From contig NZ_AWXB01000057.1 of the NCBI RefSeq assembly GCF_000478985.1, positions 1-64,000 of the forward strand: a stretch of DNA of 64,000 bases. The letters are read 5' to 3'. The notes below the pieces were generated by a model that saw only the letters and a list, made by a program, of their open reading frames with translations, did no database searches and was not told the DNA's origin. Both the position numbers and the translations under genes were made by a program. Positions 41,750 to 50,975 of the stretch are shown piece after piece (the first letter of the stretch is position 1; each line of letters starts with the position of its first letter). This DNA is from Peptoniphilus sp. BV3C26. Lineage in GTDB: Bacteria; Bacillota; Clostridia; Tissierellales; Peptoniphilaceae.

Positions 41750-42667
41750 CTATGCTTGTACAATTAAATTTAGAGCCTTTTCCAAAATTTTAAAATTCAT
41801 AGGAAGAGAGCCGGATTTTTCTCCATCTAAATCTATAACTACATCCTTATCATCACAAGAAAATTCTATTTCCTTGGTCTTTATATAAATAATTTTATCA
41901 TGACCCACATGATCTCCCGTTAAAATTGCAGGAGCTATTTCAAGAATATCAAAAGCCGTAGGTTCTTTAATGAGAATTACATCAAGGTATCCATCATTTA
42001 CCTTTGCCTCAGGAGCTATTTTTTTAAAGCCCCCTACAGAGGTGGTGTTGGCAATTAAAAAACAAAATAAATTTTCAGTGCCCTTATATTCTTTACAATT
42101 TATGTTAATTTTAAGAAACTTATCCTTTTCAAAATTAAGTTGAAACATTTTCTTAAGACCTTCAAGATAATAAGCCATACGTCCTAAAACTGCTTTTTGA
42201 TCATCCTGAACGCTATAGGCAACTTCCGTAAGAATTCCTCCAGCAGCAACATTTGCAAAAATCCTGTCTCCCGCCAGACCTACATCAACTTTTTTAGTTT
42301 TGAAATTTTTAAGCATTTTATAAAATTTTTCCGGATCTTCAGGTAGCTTAAAATAATTTGCAAAATCATTTACAGTTCCTGCCTGTAAAATTGCAAGAGG
42401 CACCTCAGATTTTGATTTAACCAAGCCGTTTACAACTTCGTTTAAAGTTCCGTCCCCTCCACAGGCAATTATTAAATCTTCTCCATTATAATTTTTTGCA
42501 AAGCGAGAACCGTCACCTCTTTTATGAGTAAACAAAAGATTTATATCCCATTCATCCTTACTCATAAGTCTTACAAGTTCAACTATTTTATCTAAAGCCT
42601 GTTCTCTTCCAGAAAGAGGATTGGCAATTATTTTTACTTTTCTAAATTTTTTTTCTTCTTTTCCCAT
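41750..42667 (-). CDS. Diacylglycerol/lipid kinase (YegS/DagK family)
   Basis: 305 residues from the ATG at 42667 (GGAGGAA upstream; a TTG four codons earlier lies on that site). DAGK catalytic block ACGGDGTLNEVVNGL with the glycine-rich loop, and IANPLSGREQALDKI at the N-terminus. Phosphorylates diacylglycerol or a related lipid at the membrane. TATAAT at 42689-42684 may be its -10. Confidence 0.92.
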   Translation of the reverse strand: MGKEEKKFRKVKIIANPLSGREQALDKIVELVRLMSKDEWDINLLFTHKRGDGSRFAKNYNGEDLIIACGGDGTLNEVVNGLVKSKSEVPLAILQAGTVNDFANYFKLPEDPEKFYKMLKNFKTKKVDVGLAGDRIFANVAAGGILTEVAYSVQDDQKAVLGRMAYYLEGLKKMFQLNFEKDKFLKININCKEYKGTENLFCFLIANTTSVGGFKKIAPEAKVNDGYLDVILIKEPTAFDILEIAPAILTGDHVGHDKIIYIKTKEIEFSCDDKDVVIDLDGEKSGSLPMNFKILEKALNLIVQA

Positions 42668-42809
42668 ATTTTCCTCCAAATTTATTATACATAAGAAATA
42701 CTTTAATTAAAATAAAAAATATAATTTTTTATTAATAATTATAAAATAAATGTAAATTTTTACTTTTATTTTTTATGGTCTAAGTAAAAAATTTTATTTT
42801 AGACATAAA

Positions 42810-42841
42810 AAAATCCACTGAAGTTTTTTTCAATGGATTTT
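42810..42841 (-). terminator. Terminator after the ferritin gene
   Basis: 13-base arms at 42810-42822 and 42829-42841 (AAAATCCACTGAA, TTCAATGGATTTT, one G-U pair), minus-strand T run. Confidence 0.88.
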
Positions 42842-42858
42842 ACTTTTTATTTTATATT

Positions 42859-43338
42859 TTATCTTTGTCCCAGTTCATGATCAAAGATGTATAGACCGCC
42901 CCAGTTTCCGTTTATTCTTTCAAACTTTTCTACTATTCCTCTAAAGTTATCTTCTTCTTCGATTTGTTCTTTTATAAACCAATCTAAAAGTCCCATTACT
43001 TCAAAGTTCAATTCTCCGTGAGCATCTTTATATATATCTCTTATTCTTCTGGTTACTTCTTGTTCATGAGCATAAGCTTTTTTAAATACGTCTGCTATAT
43101 CTTCATAATTTTTTTCCGGTTTTGGTATTTCTTTATATTCTACCGGATAGTCAACTTCTACTAAAAAGTTATACAATTTTCTTGCATGTTCGTATTCTTC
43201 ATGGGCTTGTTTATCCATAAAGTGTGCAAATCCGTCCATGCCAAGTCTTTTTAAATAGTTTGACATTGCTAAATAGATGTAACCTGATTCAAGTTCAAAA
43301 TTAAATTGTTCATTAACTTTTTCAAATATTTTTTCCAT
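42859..43338 (-). CDS. Ferritin (non-heme, FtnA-like)
   Basis: 159 residues, four-helix bundle. Iron ligands of the ferroxidase site are visible in the ELESGYIYLAMSNYL helix and the QAHEEYEHARKL helix, with GLLDWFIKEQIEEEDNF later. Stores iron and protects against oxidative stress. Preceded, 24 bases upstream, by a small protein of unknown function on the same strand. Confidence 0.94.
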   Translation of the reverse strand: MEKIFEKVNEQFNFELESGYIYLAMSNYLKRLGMDGFAHFMDKQAHEEYEHARKLYNFLVEVDYPVEYKEIPKPEKNYEDIADVFKKAYAHEQEVTRRIRDIYKDAHGELNFEVMGLLDWFIKEQIEEEDNFRGIVEKFERINGNWGGLYIFDHELGQR

Positions 43339-43362
43339 GTTTTATTTTATCCTCCCTTATTA

Positions 43363-43635
43363 TTAAATTGGACAAAAAATTTCATAGACACTGTATATTT
43401 CTATATCTTCCATGGTGATATTCTTTATGGCTTTTGGTATATCTTTTGTTTTTAATACAAGACTTATACCGTTATATTTAAAAGTTACTGAGTCAAAGTA
43501 GTCGCAACTTTTTTTGTTAAAGATATCCATAAGTTTTTCTCTGTTTGTTTCCATATCACCTATGAGAAAAAATATATTTTTTTTGGCATTTATTTCATCA
43601 ATGTCAATTTTATTAATTAGTTGTGTCCTTGTCAT
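43363..43635 (-). CDS. Hypothetical small protein upstream of ferritin
   Basis: 90 residues, soluble, no signal or membrane segment. Mixed alpha/beta pattern (NIFFLIGDMETNREKLMDIFNKK, then strand-rich SVTFKYNGISLVLKT). I do not recognise a family. Two cysteines (KSCDYF and FCPI) could bind metal. AAGGATGG-type ribosome site precedes the ATG. Likely co-transcribed with ferritin. Confidence 0.7.
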   Translation of the reverse strand: MTRTQLINKIDIDEINAKKNIFFLIGDMETNREKLMDIFNKKSCDYFDSVTFKYNGISLVLKTKDIPKAIKNITMEDIEIYSVYEIFCPI

Positions 43636-43703
43636 TTTAATCCATCCTTTATGTTATTTATTTACCCTTAAAGTTTTTTAATAAACATAAAAGATTTTTA
43701 TTT

Positions 43704-45764
43704 TTATTTTATTTTTACTCCATCCATTTCTACATTTCCATTACCTTCAAAGATTAAGTCTATATATTTTATTTTATCGATATTTATTTTAGGATTTTTC
43801 TTTTTTATATCTTCCATGGGAACTTTTACTGTTTCGAGAGAGGATGTGTAGGTATAATTGTCCCTTAAAGTTTCAATTTTTGTCATTTGTACTTTATATG
43901 GTTCTTTTAATTTTTTATAATCTTCCAATGATATTACTCCCGTTTCCCCGTAGTTATCTCTTATATTTAAAGATATTTTTATGTTTTTGTCTTTTTTAAG
44001 ATCTATGGAAAAATAATTTTCCATTTTTAAATTTTCTTGAGGTAAAAATTCAAGGAGGCCTTTTTCATTAAAATTTAAACTTAATAGGGTCTCTTGGTGA
44101 TCTTCTACTAAGTCATAATTTTTTTCTCTTATTTTTGTAAAGCCTGTGTATCTTAATTTTGAATTTTTAAGGCTGCCTGTGTTTATATTATTGTCTTCTT
44201 CAAAATCCATAAGGATTTTTTCATTTCCTTCTGAATACATTTGATAATATGTGCCATCAGGATAGGCTGTTTGAGATTTTTCTATGTCATAAAAGATGTT
44301 TTGATCATAATCTTTGTTTAGGCTTTTATTTACAAAGTTTTCTATTAGGATGGAGGTTATTTTTCTTTGGTCCTCCCCTTTAAAAAGGTTTGATTTTTCC
44401 AAATAAAGTCCTTCTATATAATCTGTGTCCATATCTTTCCATCTGGTATTAAAGTTTCCGTGGTTTGCTCCTCCTATATAGATTGCGGCTTTAAATAGGT
44501 TTTCGTCTGTGTTTTTTATTTCTCTATATAGGGCCAATTCTTCAAAAGTGTCTAAGTCATAATCATTTGTTCCATGAAGGACCAGGTAATTTATATTTTG
44601 TAGGGCTAAGTTTTTGTTTGTGGGTTTATATTGTCCATAGGTTGCAGCCAAGTTTATGAGCCCTTTTATTTTAAAGTTATAGTCCAATTTTCTTGTAGCA
44701 TCTTCTGGATTTTTTCCATAATTATTAAAATAGCAGGCAAGACTTGCAGCTTCTCCCCCTCTTGAGTGACCTCCTAGGAATATTTCTTTTTTTATTTTGT
44801 TTTTAAATTCCGATTCTTCCAAGATATACTTTATATTTTCAAGACCCAAGATTGCTCTTGCGTCATTTTCATCTGAAAGGCTGAAATAGTCAAGACCGTT
44901 TAATATGTTCATGTCTACTGACACCAGTCCTATTCCTCTTTTTGATAGGTATCTTCCCAAGTAATCGTATCCTAAGTGGGATTTTTCCGTTGCCCTGTGA
45001 TTTCCATGAAATATAAAGACTATGGCATTTTCTCTATTATTATCTGGAAGGTAAATTCTTCCTTTTATGGGAGTTTTTATAAGTTGATCTCCCAATATTT
45101 TATCTCTTACTTTTTTTGTTCTGCCGGTGTAATGAACATAGGGAATGAGGTTTACTTGACCTCCTTGATAGTCTTTTTCTATTACTGAATATTTTTCCGG
45201 GCTTTCTGGACCTTTTTTATAATTTTCTATCTTCCCTTCAAATTTTGAAAACCCTGGAGTAAATAAAAAGTATAAAATTAAAATCATAGGCATGGCAGAA
45301 ATTATAAAGCTTATAAAAAAGCCGATTTTTTTATTTTTTATTAAGCTTATTAAAGATTTTGAAAAGAGAAAAAATAAAAGGATTACTAAAAAAATTATTA
45401 AATAATTTTGAAGGTCTGTAAATTCTTCCATTCCCGGCATATCATATATGAGTTTATAGCTTGCGTAACTTGTAGCTGAAAATAATATTATATTTTTGCT
45501 TTTTATTTTTTTTATGTAAATTATAGGAAATTCGAGTAAATACAAAATAATTCTCACTAAAGAAAATATAAAAGCGAAGGCTATTAAAAAGCCCAGATAT
45601 TTATTATTTAAAAGGTCTTGCAGATAATATGATGATGCTAAGGTTAAAACTGCTGCTAAAATAAAAGCTCCTATTTCTATAGCCCCGTCAGTATTTCCCA
45701 ATTTTTTATAAAAAAATAATTTTATTTTACTATGGATTTTTTGAATCAATAATTTAATTTTCAT
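43704..45764 (-). CDS. Membrane protein with extracytoplasmic alpha/beta-hydrolase domain
   Basis: 686 residues. Five or so N-terminal membrane helices (about 28-180), then a hydrolase domain with oxyanion region FIFHGNHRAT, nucleophile elbow GGHSRGGEAAS, Asp in HGTNDYDLDTF and His in GGANHGNFNTRW, and a C-terminal beta-rich region (about 520-686). Resembles dienelactone-hydrolase/PET-like esterases in the core only. Substrate unknown; the active site should face outward. Confidence 0.75.
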   Translation of the reverse strand: MKIKLLIQKIHSKIKLFFYKKLGNTDGAIEIGAFILAAVLTLASSYYLQDLLNNKYLGFLIAFAFIFSLVRIILYLLEFPIIYIKKIKSKNIILFSATSYASYKLIYDMPGMEEFTDLQNYLIIFLVILLFFLFSKSLISLIKNKKIGFFISFIISAMPMILILYFLFTPGFSKFEGKIENYKKGPESPEKYSVIEKDYQGGQVNLIPYVHYTGRTKKVRDKILGDQLIKTPIKGRIYLPDNNRENAIVFIFHGNHRATEKSHLGYDYLGRYLSKRGIGLVSVDMNILNGLDYFSLSDENDARAILGLENIKYILEESEFKNKIKKEIFLGGHSRGGEAASLACYFNNYGKNPEDATRKLDYNFKIKGLINLAATYGQYKPTNKNLALQNINYLVLHGTNDYDLDTFEELALYREIKNTDENLFKAAIYIGGANHGNFNTRWKDMDTDYIEGLYLEKSNLFKGEDQRKITSILIENFVNKSLNKDYDQNIFYDIEKSQTAYPDGTYYQMYSEGNEKILMDFEEDNNINTGSLKNSKLRYTGFTKIREKNYDLVEDHQETLLSLNFNEKGLLEFLPQENLKMENYFSIDLKKDKNIKISLNIRDNYGETGVISLEDYKKLKEPYKVQMTKIETLRDNYTYTSSLETVKVPMEDIKKKNPKINIDKIKYIDLIFEGNGNVEMDGVKIK

Positions 45765-45773
45765 AAAATAATA

Positions 45774-45793
45774 GACCTTGATAAATCAAGGTC
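45774..45793 (-). terminator. Hairpin after ricT, abutting the hydrolase gene
   Basis: Perfect arms GACCTTGA and TCAAGGTC, 4-base loop, followed on the minus strand by TATTATTTT and then the next ATG at 45764. The U run is interrupted, so termination may be partial. Confidence 0.6.
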
Positions 45794-46682
45794 ATTCCTC
45801 CAAATCTTTTAGTTCGCTCTCTCTAACTTCTTCATCTTTAAGAGATGAGTTAAGTTGTGTAAAGTTCTTGTTCATTTTTCCGCTTCTTTTTATTTGGTCA
45901 AGATCTCTTATTTCAACTTCTATGTCTTCTCCATTTTGGAATTGAATTTTTACAAGTTCTTGTATTGTATACTTGTCTATGACAGTTCCTTCTCCCCTAT
46001 CTGTCATTACAAATTCTCCCAGGCGAGGCATTTTTTTAAATATACATTCGTAGCCGTCTTGTTCATATTTTAAACAACACATTAGTCTTCCACAAAGTCC
46101 GGATATTTTTGTAGGGTTTAGGGATAATTCTTGATCCTTTGCCATTTTTATGGATACTGGCGAAAATTCTGACAAAAATGCTCTGCAGCAACAGGGCCTT
46201 CCACAAGGTCCAAGGCCTCCGATTTTTTTTGCTTCGTCTCTTACGCCTATTTGCCTTAATTCAATTCTGGTTCTGAAAATTGATGCAAGATCTCTTACAA
46301 GTTCTCTAAAATCTATTCTTCCATCTGCTGTAAAATAAAAAAGAAGTTTTCCCCTATCAAAGGTGTATTCACAGCCTATTAATTTCATATTTAATTTATG
46401 CTCCTTACATTTGTTCTCACAAATAATAAGAGCTTCTCTTGCATCGTTTCTGTTGTCCAGCTGTCTTAAATCATCTTCCGGGCTTGCAATTCTAAGAACG
46501 GGCTTTAATTCCGTTAAAATTTCTTCTTCTTTTAATTCTTTTTTGATTACAACTGTTCCGTATTCAATTCCCCTTGATGTTTCAACTATAACATTATCGC
46601 CTATTTTTGTATCTATATCTCTTGGGTCAAAATAATATATTTTGCCCGTTTTTTTAAATCTTACTCCTGATACGTCAATCAT
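45792..46682 (-). CDS. ricT: RicT / PSP1-domain protein (YaaT)
   Basis: 296 residues with the PSP1 domain (about 60-200). The cysteine-rich blocks GPCGRPCCCRAFL and SGLCGRLMCCLKYE match the Fe-S ligands of the Bacillus Ric complex, which affects RNase Y activity, biofilm formation and sporulation. Overlaps holB by 8 bases. Confidence 0.94.
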   Translation of the reverse strand: MIDVSGVRFKKTGKIYYFDPRDIDTKIGDNVIVETSRGIEYGTVVIKKELKEEEILTELKPVLRIASPEDDLRQLDNRNDAREALIICENKCKEHKLNMKLIGCEYTFDRGKLLFYFTADGRIDFRELVRDLASIFRTRIELRQIGVRDEAKKIGGLGPCGRPCCCRAFLSEFSPVSIKMAKDQELSLNPTKISGLCGRLMCCLKYEQDGYECIFKKMPRLGEFVMTDRGEGTVIDKYTIQELVKIQFQNGEDIEVEIRDLDQIKRSGKMNKNFTQLNSSLKDEEVRESELKDLEE

Positions 46683-47589
46683 TTAGTCCTCCTAACTTCA
46701 TGAGCATATTTTCTATATTTAATCTGAAATTTAAGTTGCTTTTAAAATTATTTCTTGCTTTTTCTAAAATTTTATAAGCTTCTAAGGCTTCTTTTGTACT
46801 TAAATTCAGACCTTTTATTTCTTCTATATAATCTATGTTCAAAATGTTATTTACATTTTTTGTGCTTTTATAAACTGCTAAATCTCTAAGAAATAGGCTT
46901 AAGGTTTCAAATATTTCTTGGAGATCATCCTTATTTTCTTCAAAGAAATTATATTGTTTAAAAATTTCTTCTTTAGATCCTTTTAAAATTTTTAAAAGAT
47001 TTTTTATTGTCTTTTGTCTTCTTTCAAAATTTTCCCCTTGATTTAAGGCTAGGGCTTTTTTTAAAGAGCCTCCTGATATTTTTGAAAAAAGTCTAGCGTT
47101 TTTTCTTATTCCCTTATCTATTAAAAATTCTTCAATTTCATTTTGAGAAAGCCCGTTGAAATTTAAAGTTCTACATCTTGAAAGAATTGTATCAAGGATT
47201 CTTTCAAGATCACTTGTAATTAAAAAAATCGTAAGATATTCTGGAGGTTCTTCCAAAGTTTTCAAAAAAGCATTTTGGCTTTCCTTTGTTGCTTCTTCAA
47301 AACCGTCTATAATATAAACTTTTCTTTTACCTTCAAAGGGTAGCTTATAACTATCTTCTATTAATTCTTCTATGTCGGATTTTTTTACTCTTTCCTTTTC
47401 CAGTATAAATAAATCCGGATGAGCAAAACCGTCTGTATCAAGTTTAAATTTACCCGTTAAAATTTTTCTTGCATAACAAATGGCAAGGGTTTTTTTCCCG
47501 ATTCCTTCCGGCCCTGCAAAGATATAGGCATGGGAAATTTCTTTATTATTTTTTAATTCTTGGGTTAAGTTTAAATTCCCTACAAACAT
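46675..47589 (-). CDS. holB: DNA polymerase III delta' subunit
   Basis: 304 residues of the clamp loader. P-loop-like GPEGIGKKTLAI, then the delta-prime type LEEPPEYLTIFLITSD and SRCRTLNF (sensor 1) motifs. Starts on the last base of the upstream darA paralog stop (TAATG), so tightly coupled. Confidence 0.93.
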   Translation of the reverse strand: MFVGNLNLTQELKNNKEISHAYIFAGPEGIGKKTLAICYARKILTGKFKLDTDGFAHPDLFILEKERVKKSDIEELIEDSYKLPFEGKRKVYIIDGFEEATKESQNAFLKTLEEPPEYLTIFLITSDLERILDTILSRCRTLNFNGLSQNEIEEFLIDKGIRKNARLFSKISGGSLKKALALNQGENFERRQKTIKNLLKILKGSKEEIFKQYNFFEENKDDLQEIFETLSLFLRDLAVYKSTKNVNNILNIDYIEEIKGLNLSTKEALEAYKILEKARNNFKSNLNFRLNIENMLMKLGGLND

Positions 47590-47873
47590 TAAATTCTCAT
47601 ACTCTTTTCAACGTCAAGGACAAAAATTGTTGCACCGCTAAGTTCAAAGTTGCCCCTTTCGTCTTTTATTTCTTCTGTTTGAGTTACTTCTTTTAAAATT
47701 GAGTCCACATGACCTAATTCTTCATCTTCAACCCCTAAAAAAAGAGTTGTATTTCCAGATTTGAAAAAGCCTCCTGAAGAAGATACTTTTGTTACTGAAA
47801 TATTTTCTTCAAAAAATTTATCTAAAAGTTCATCTACAAATTTATCTTGAACTATTGCAATTATCATCTTCAT
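47589..47873 (-). CDS. c-di-AMP receptor DarA paralog, short form
   Basis: 94 residues, PII-like fold. Shares MIIAIVQD, TKVSSSGGFFKSGNTTLFLGVED and GATIFVLDVE with its neighbour, but lacks about 13 residues between the last helix and the final strand, where the long form has IQPMGIPGQALAALPVKVTV. The region holds part of the binding loops in DarA/PstA, so ligand binding may be changed. Sits where Bacillus has yaaR. Confidence 0.85.
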   Translation of the reverse strand: MKMIIAIVQDKFVDELLDKFFEENISVTKVSSSGGFFKSGNTTLFLGVEDEELGHVDSILKEVTQTEEIKDERGNFELSGATIFVLDVEKSMRI

Positions 47874-47881
47874 ATTATCAC

Positions 47882-48208
47882 CTAATACCTTTTAAAGTCT
47901 TCAACTTCAAGGACAAATACCGTTGCTCCTCCAACAGTTACTTTTACAGGCAAGGCTGCCAGGGCTTGACCAGGTATTCCCATAGGTTGAATGGTTTTTA
48001 TTATTTCTCTTGTTTTACAATTGTTTTCAATTATTTTTAATAATTCATCTAAGGATTGATCTTCTATTCCACAAAGTATCGTGGAGTTTCCGCTTTTTAA
48101 AAATCCTCCAGTAGAGCTTACCTTTGTAACTCTAAAATTCTTTTTTGTTATTTTATCTATCAAGTTGTCGGAATCGGCATCTTGTACAATTGCTACTACA
48201 AGTTTCAT
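47882..48208 (-). CDS. darA: c-di-AMP receptor DarA (PstA)
   Basis: 108 residues from the ATG at 48208, with GGAG eight bases upstream; overlaps the tmk stop by 4 bases (ATGA). Canonical PII-like receptor: KLVVAIVQDADSDNLIDKI, TKVSSTGGFLKSGNSTILCGIED, and the loop REIIKTIQPMGIPG. Binds cyclic di-AMP; downstream partner unknown in the family. Confidence 0.94.
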   Translation of the reverse strand: MKLVVAIVQDADSDNLIDKITKKNFRVTKVSSTGGFLKSGNSTILCGIEDQSLDELLKIIENNCKTREIIKTIQPMGIPGQALAALPVKVTVGGATVFVLEVEDFKRY

Positions 48209-48813
48209 TTTATCAACTCCAATAATTTTTCCAAACATTCATTAAAAACTTCTTCTATTGACCTTGAAGCATCTATAATTTGAAAATCTTTGTTTTTACT
48301 TAAATCTTCATAGGCCCTTTGAACTTTTTTATGAAATGAAATATCTTCTCTTTCCAGTCTGTCTCCACCGTCTGCCAATTTTCTAAGTAAAGTTTTTTCT
48401 GAGTTTACTTTAAATAAAAATACTAAATCCGGTTTTAAGCCCCCGGTGGCAAAATCATTTATTGTTTCAACGCCTTTTCCTAGTCCTCTTCCATAACCTT
48501 GGTAAGCTATGGAGGAAAGAACGAATCTTTCGCAAAGAATAATATAGCCTTCTTCTAAGGCGGGAATTATTTTTTCATGAACGTGCTGGGCTCTACTTGC
48601 TGCATATAAAAGAGCTTCTGTCCTATAATCCATTTTTGTGTTTTGAGGATCTAAAATAATATTTCTTATTTTTTCTGAAATTTCAGTTCCACCTGGTTCT
48701 CTTGTGCGTAAAACTTTTTTATTTAATTTTTTTAATTCTTCATATAAAAGACTTGCAATTGTAGTTTTTCCACAACCGTCAGGTCCTTCAAAGGTTACAA
48801 ATATACCTTTCAT
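48205..48813 (-). CDS. tmk: Thymidylate kinase
   Basis: 202 residues. P-loop FEGPDGCGKTTIASLL, the DR(Y/H)-like region ERFVLSSIAYQGYGRGLG, and a LID with RLERED. Makes dTDP from dTMP. First gene of the tmk-darA-darA2-holB-ricT set. Confidence 0.97.
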   Translation of the reverse strand: MKGIFVTFEGPDGCGKTTIASLLYEELKKLNKKVLRTREPGGTEISEKIRNIILDPQNTKMDYRTEALLYAASRAQHVHEKIIPALEEGYIILCERFVLSSIAYQGYGRGLGKGVETINDFATGGLKPDLVFLFKVNSEKTLLRKLADGGDRLEREDISFHKKVQRAYEDLSKNKDFQIIDASRSIEEVFNECLEKLLELIK

Positions 48814-48874
48814 CTTCTCACCTTATTTCTATATTATCATAGAAATCGTGAATTTTATATGTAAACTTATATAG

Positions 48875-48908
48875 AAAAAACTCTCCTATTTTCTTAGAAG
48901 AGTTTTTT
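48875..48908 (-). terminator. Terminator after gpmA
   Basis: Arms AAAAAACTCT and AGAGTTTTTT with extra inner pairing (CTA/TAG). Ends just after the gpmA stop. Confidence 0.75.
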
Positions 48909-48914
48909 AAGATA

Positions 48915-49598
48915 TTATAAAATTTTTTTAGATATTATTTTTAAATTCTTGTCCATTTCATATACAATAGGTTGTCCTGTTGCAATTTCAAGAGAAGTTA
49001 TTTGGTCATCACTTATGTTTTCAATGTGCTTTGTTATGGCACGAATGGAATTTCCGTGAGCTGCTACAAGAACATTTTTACCTTCTATAATTTTTGGTGC
49101 AATTTGATCCATCCAATAGGGAAGGGTTCTTTTAAGGGTGAGCTCCAAAGATTCAAAGTCTGGTATAATTTCTTGGGGTACATTCCTATAACGAGGATCC
49201 CTATGAGCGCTTCTCTCATCATCTTTATCAAGAGCTGGCGGTGGTGTTGTGTATGATCTTCTCCAAATATGAACTTGTTCATCTCCATATTTTTCAGCTG
49301 TTTCTTTTTTATTTAGGCCTTGAAGAGCTCCATAGTGTCTTTCGTTTAATCTCCATGTTTTAAAGGTGGGAACATAAAGTTGATCTGAATGTTCAAGAAC
49401 TAAATTACAAGTTTTTATGGCACGAGTTAGCATTGATGTAAAAGCTATGTCAAATAAAATATTTTCATTTTTTATTTTTTCTCCTGCTCTTATTGCTTCT
49501 TCAATTCCTTCTTCAGATAGGTCTACATCTTTCCAGCCTGTAAATAAATTAAGTTTGTTCCACTGGCTTTGACCATGTCTTATTAATACAAGTTTCAT
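48915..49598 (-). CDS. gpmA: 2,3-bisphosphoglycerate-dependent phosphoglycerate mutase
   Basis: 227 residues. Phospho-histidine motif [39 protein letters not shown] and second His in [11 protein letters not shown]. Glycolytic enzyme. Its start overlaps the end of a TetR gene by 4 bases, an unusual partner for a glycolysis gene. Confidence 0.97.
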   Translation of the reverse strand: MKLVLIRHGQSQWNKLNLFTGWKDVDLSEEGIEEAIRAGEKIKNENILFDIAFTSMLTRAIKTCNLVLEHSDQLYVPTFKTWRLNERHYGALQGLNKKETAEKYGDEQVHIWRRSYTTPPPALDKDDERSAHRDPRYRNVPQEIIPDFESLELTLKRTLPYWMDQIAPKIIEGKNVLVAAHGNSIRAITKHIENISDDQITSLEIATGQPIVYEMDKNLKIISKKIL

Positions 49599-50182
49599 TT
49601 TTCCTCCGTCTTATTTAAGCTTAAAATTCCCTCCCAGTTGAAAAAATTATTTACACTATCAAGAAAGTTTTTAATTTCATCTTCTGTGTATGAATGAACT
49701 ACAGCTTCAAAAAGCGCACTTACATAAGCACTCATAAACATATGCAACTCTTTGTCGGGAATAAGGCTTTTTCCTTTTAAGTTAATTATATAATTTTTTG
49801 TAGCTTTTGTCAGTTCTTGTGAAATCATATGAGGATAGTCTATATATTTTGTGCCGTCGGAACAATTTAAAAGTAACCTTAAGTTTTGGCAATCATCATA
49901 AAATTTTGAAAGAGTTGCATAATCAAGTGAGTTGTGTAAAATCTTTTCAATTAAGCCACTTTTTCCTGAATTTTCTTTAATCATTTCCTCCATTGCTTTT
50001 ACCGTAGGAGATACAATTTCTTCAAAGAGTTCTTTTTTTGATTTAAATCTTCTATAAAAAGCGCCTGTTGTTATATTAGCTCCCTTACAAATATTTTTTA
50101 GAGAAGCTTTTTCAAAACCGCAGCTTAGAAATTCTTTTCCGCCTTCAGCAATTATGGAGTCTCTTATTTCATCTCTTATCAT
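49595..50182 (-). CDS. TetR/AcrR-family transcription regulator
   Basis: 195 residues from the ATG at 50182 (GGAGG six bases upstream). N-terminal HTH ([37 protein letters not shown]), C-terminal helical ligand domain with no close match I recognise. Translationally coupled to gpmA. No efflux gene is adjacent, so its target is unclear. Confidence 0.9.
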   Translation of the reverse strand: MIRDEIRDSIIAEGGKEFLSCGFEKASLKNICKGANITTGAFYRRFKSKKELFEEIVSPTVKAMEEMIKENSGKSGLIEKILHNSLDYATLSKFYDDCQNLRLLLNCSDGTKYIDYPHMISQELTKATKNYIINLKGKSLIPDKELHMFMSAYVSALFEAVVHSYTEDEIKNFLDSVNNFFNWEGILSLNKTEEK

Positions 50183-50266
50183 ATTTCCTCCAATAATTCT
50201 TATCATTTACAGATTACTAATAAAACTTTTAAAAGTCAAGGTTTTATGGTTTTTTATAAAATAAAA

Positions 50267-50289
50267 ACCCATATTTTTAAAACATGGGT
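50267..50289 (-). terminator. Terminator after sfsA
   Basis: Arms ACCCAT and ATGGGT, 11-base loop, minus-strand T-rich run; overlaps the sfsA stop. Confidence 0.75.
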
Positions 50290-50975
50290 CAAATTTCATA
50301 TTTAATTTTTTCTGAAAATTCAACTTGATCAAAGGTAACCTTACTGTCATAAACGTGAATTTTTACTCCAGCCTCTTTTGCCTTTTTTAAAGTTTTCGCA
50401 AAAGCCTCATCTCTTTCTCCATTTGCCTTAAAGGAATCTGCTCCCTTAAATTGAATAAGAAAGAGCACATTTGCATCAAGACCTCTTTTTCTCGCCTCTA
50501 TTAATTCTAAAAGATGTTTTTTTCCTCTTAGAGTTGGAGCGTCTGGAAACATGGCAAGGCCATTTTCTTCAAGGGTAACTCCCTTTACTTCACAAAAACC
50601 GCAAAGATCTTTTTCTTTATAAAAGGCAAAGTCAAATCTGGAATTTAAAAATTTTACTTCTCTCCTATAAGAATTTTTATATTGGGGAAAAATTTTTCCA
50701 CTTTTTATGGCTTCTTCTACTATTTTATTGGGAGCCTGGGAGTCTATATTTATTAAAATATTTTCTTTATAGGCACTCACCAAAGAATATTTTGTCTTTC
50801 TTGTTTTTAAGTCAGATTTTTCCAATAAAACTCTTGCATCTTTTCTTAAAATTTCTTTGCAGCGACCTGTGTTTGGAATGTGAACTCTTTCTATATGACC
50901 ATCTATTTTTGCAAAGCCTATAAATCTATTTTGCCTTTCAAGAAAAATTCCTTCTTTTATGTTTTTATATTTCAT
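50289..50975 (-). CDS. sfsA: SfsA family DNA/RNA nuclease-like protein
   Basis: 228 residues. HIPNTGRCKEIL at the N-terminus and the nuclease-like core SRFDFAFYK, CEVKGVTLEENGLAMFPDAPTLRGKKHL. Family described as sugar fermentation stimulation protein, with a restriction-endonuclease-like fold. Start overlaps RNase G by 4 bases. Confidence 0.95.
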   Translation of the reverse strand: MKYKNIKEGIFLERQNRFIGFAKIDGHIERVHIPNTGRCKEILRKDARVLLEKSDLKTRKTKYSLVSAYKENILINIDSQAPNKIVEEAIKSGKIFPQYKNSYRREVKFLNSRFDFAFYKEKDLCGFCEVKGVTLEENGLAMFPDAPTLRGKKHLLELIEARKRGLDANVLFLIQFKGADSFKANGERDEAFAKTLKKAKEAGVKIHVYDSKVTFDQVEFSEKIKYEI

